The notes beneath the pieces were generated by a model that saw nothing but the letters and a program-made list of their open reading frames with translations, was not told where the DNA came from and did not search any database. A program made the position numbers and the translations under genes. From assembly GCA_958446785.1 (NCBI GenBank), contig CAUCXP010000092.1, positions 1 to 6,488 of the forward strand: 6,488 bases of DNA, written 5' to 3'. Below are positions 6,089-6,488 of the stretch, one piece after another (position 1 is the stretch's first letter; the number at the start of each line of letters is the position of its first letter). This stretch comes from an uncultured Collinsella sp. Lineage in GTDB: Bacteria; Actinomycetota; Coriobacteriia; Coriobacteriales; Coriobacteriaceae.

Positions 6089-6488
6089 TATTTACCGTCC
6101 AGCAGACGCAGGTGCTTGAGCGAGAGGTCGAGAATCGGCGCAGAGTGCGTCAACGCCCCCGAACTGATAAAGTCAACACCCAGGTCGGCCAGGGCACGAA
6201 TGTTGTCGGCGTCTACGTTGCCCGAGCACTCGGTCTTAGCACGACCGGCGATAAGCTCAATCGCTGCAGCCATGTCGTCGTGGGTCATGTTGTCGAGCAT
6301 GATGATATCGGCACCGGCCTCCACGGCCTCGCGTACCATGTCCAGGTTCTCGCACTCAATCTCGACCGTCGTGGTAAACGACGCATGGGCGCGCGCCATC
6401 TCGATCGCGCGCGCCACGCCACCGGCGGCATCGATGTGGTTGTCCTTGAGCATGACGGCCGTCGACAGGTTGTAGCGATGGTTGCTGC
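6088..6488 (-). CDS. nadC: Quinolinate phosphoribosyltransferase, C-terminal part
   Basis: Partial gene; its 5' end lies beyond the window. About 132 codons are present, nearly half of a usual 280-aa enzyme. NadC converts quinolinate and PRPP to nicotinate mononucleotide, CO2 and PPi in de novo NAD synthesis. Visible motifs are NHRYNLSTAVMLKDNHID, with the catalytic-site Lys of the LKDNH segment; TTVEIECENL, with the conserved Glu; DIIMLDNM, with the conserved Asp; and ISSGALTHSAPILDLSLK near the C-terminus, the phosphate-binding end of the barrel. The reading frame continues open to the window edge, so an apparent ATG at 6453 is internal. The stop TAA overlaps the niaR start. nadA and nadB would be expected further upstream, though they cannot be seen. 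Confidence 0.96.
   Translation of the reverse strand, partial: SNHRYNLSTAVMLKDNHIDAAGGVARAIEMARAHASFTTTVEIECENLDMVREAVEAGADIIMLDNMTHDDMAAAIELIAGRAKTECSGNVDADNIRALADLGVDFISSGALTHSAPILDLSLKHLRLLDGK

Noticed and set aside
6088..6453. Complete 121-aa protein starting at 6453
   Set aside because: The frame stays open to the window edge and reads the conserved NHR segment of NadC upstream, so this ATG is internal to a partial nadC.

Overview
The window looks like a piece of chromosome from a GC-rich anaerobic actinobacterium, most likely a gut member of the Coriobacteriia (Collinsella-like). The reasons are a dnaK-grpE-dnaJ-hspR cluster (HspR-controlled DnaK operons are an actinobacterial hallmark), strong GC bias at third codon positions, a clostridial-type 2[4Fe-4S] ferredoxin as expected in an anaerobe, and a niacin-responsive NiaR repressor. 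The genus is an inference from gene content, not a database result.

Layout. 1-199 is non-coding and carries a nested set of inverted and direct repeats just downstream of hspR. 200-4499 is the DnaK chaperone operon on the minus strand, transcribed dnaK -> grpE -> dnaJ -> hspR. dnaK and grpE are only 2 nt apart. grpE and dnaJ are separated by 107 nt that hold two strong hairpins, and dnaJ and hspR by 72 nt. 4500-5156 is a long divergent intergenic region: dnaK leader and promoter area, then three tandem 62-bp hairpin units (4761-4946), then a probable ferredoxin promoter. 5157-5342 is a small 2[4Fe-4S] ferredoxin on the plus strand, closed by a near-perfect bidirectional terminator (5383-5420). 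5458-5524 is another long inverted repeat. 5543-6488 is on the minus strand: the 3' part of nadC (quinolinate phosphoribosyltransferase) and niaR, overlapping by one base.

How the genes work together. DnaK, GrpE and the J-protein form one folding machine: the J-protein delivers substrate and stimulates ATP hydrolysis, GrpE exchanges the nucleotide. HspR, the last gene, is expected to repress the operon from a site upstream of dnaK, using DnaK as co-repressor. nadC and niaR form a separate NAD-synthesis unit in which the niacin-sensing repressor is translated directly after a biosynthetic enzyme. The ferredoxin is a stand-alone gene.

The coding content is ordinary core genome; I did not find evidence for a new defence or mobile system. 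The points most worth a second look are non-coding: the regular three-unit hairpin array between dnaK and the ferredoxin gene, which includes a 44-bp perfect palindrome; two other long inverted repeats at the edges of operons; the lack of a canonical HspR operator upstream of dnaK; and the zinc-finger-less J-protein encoded in the operon.
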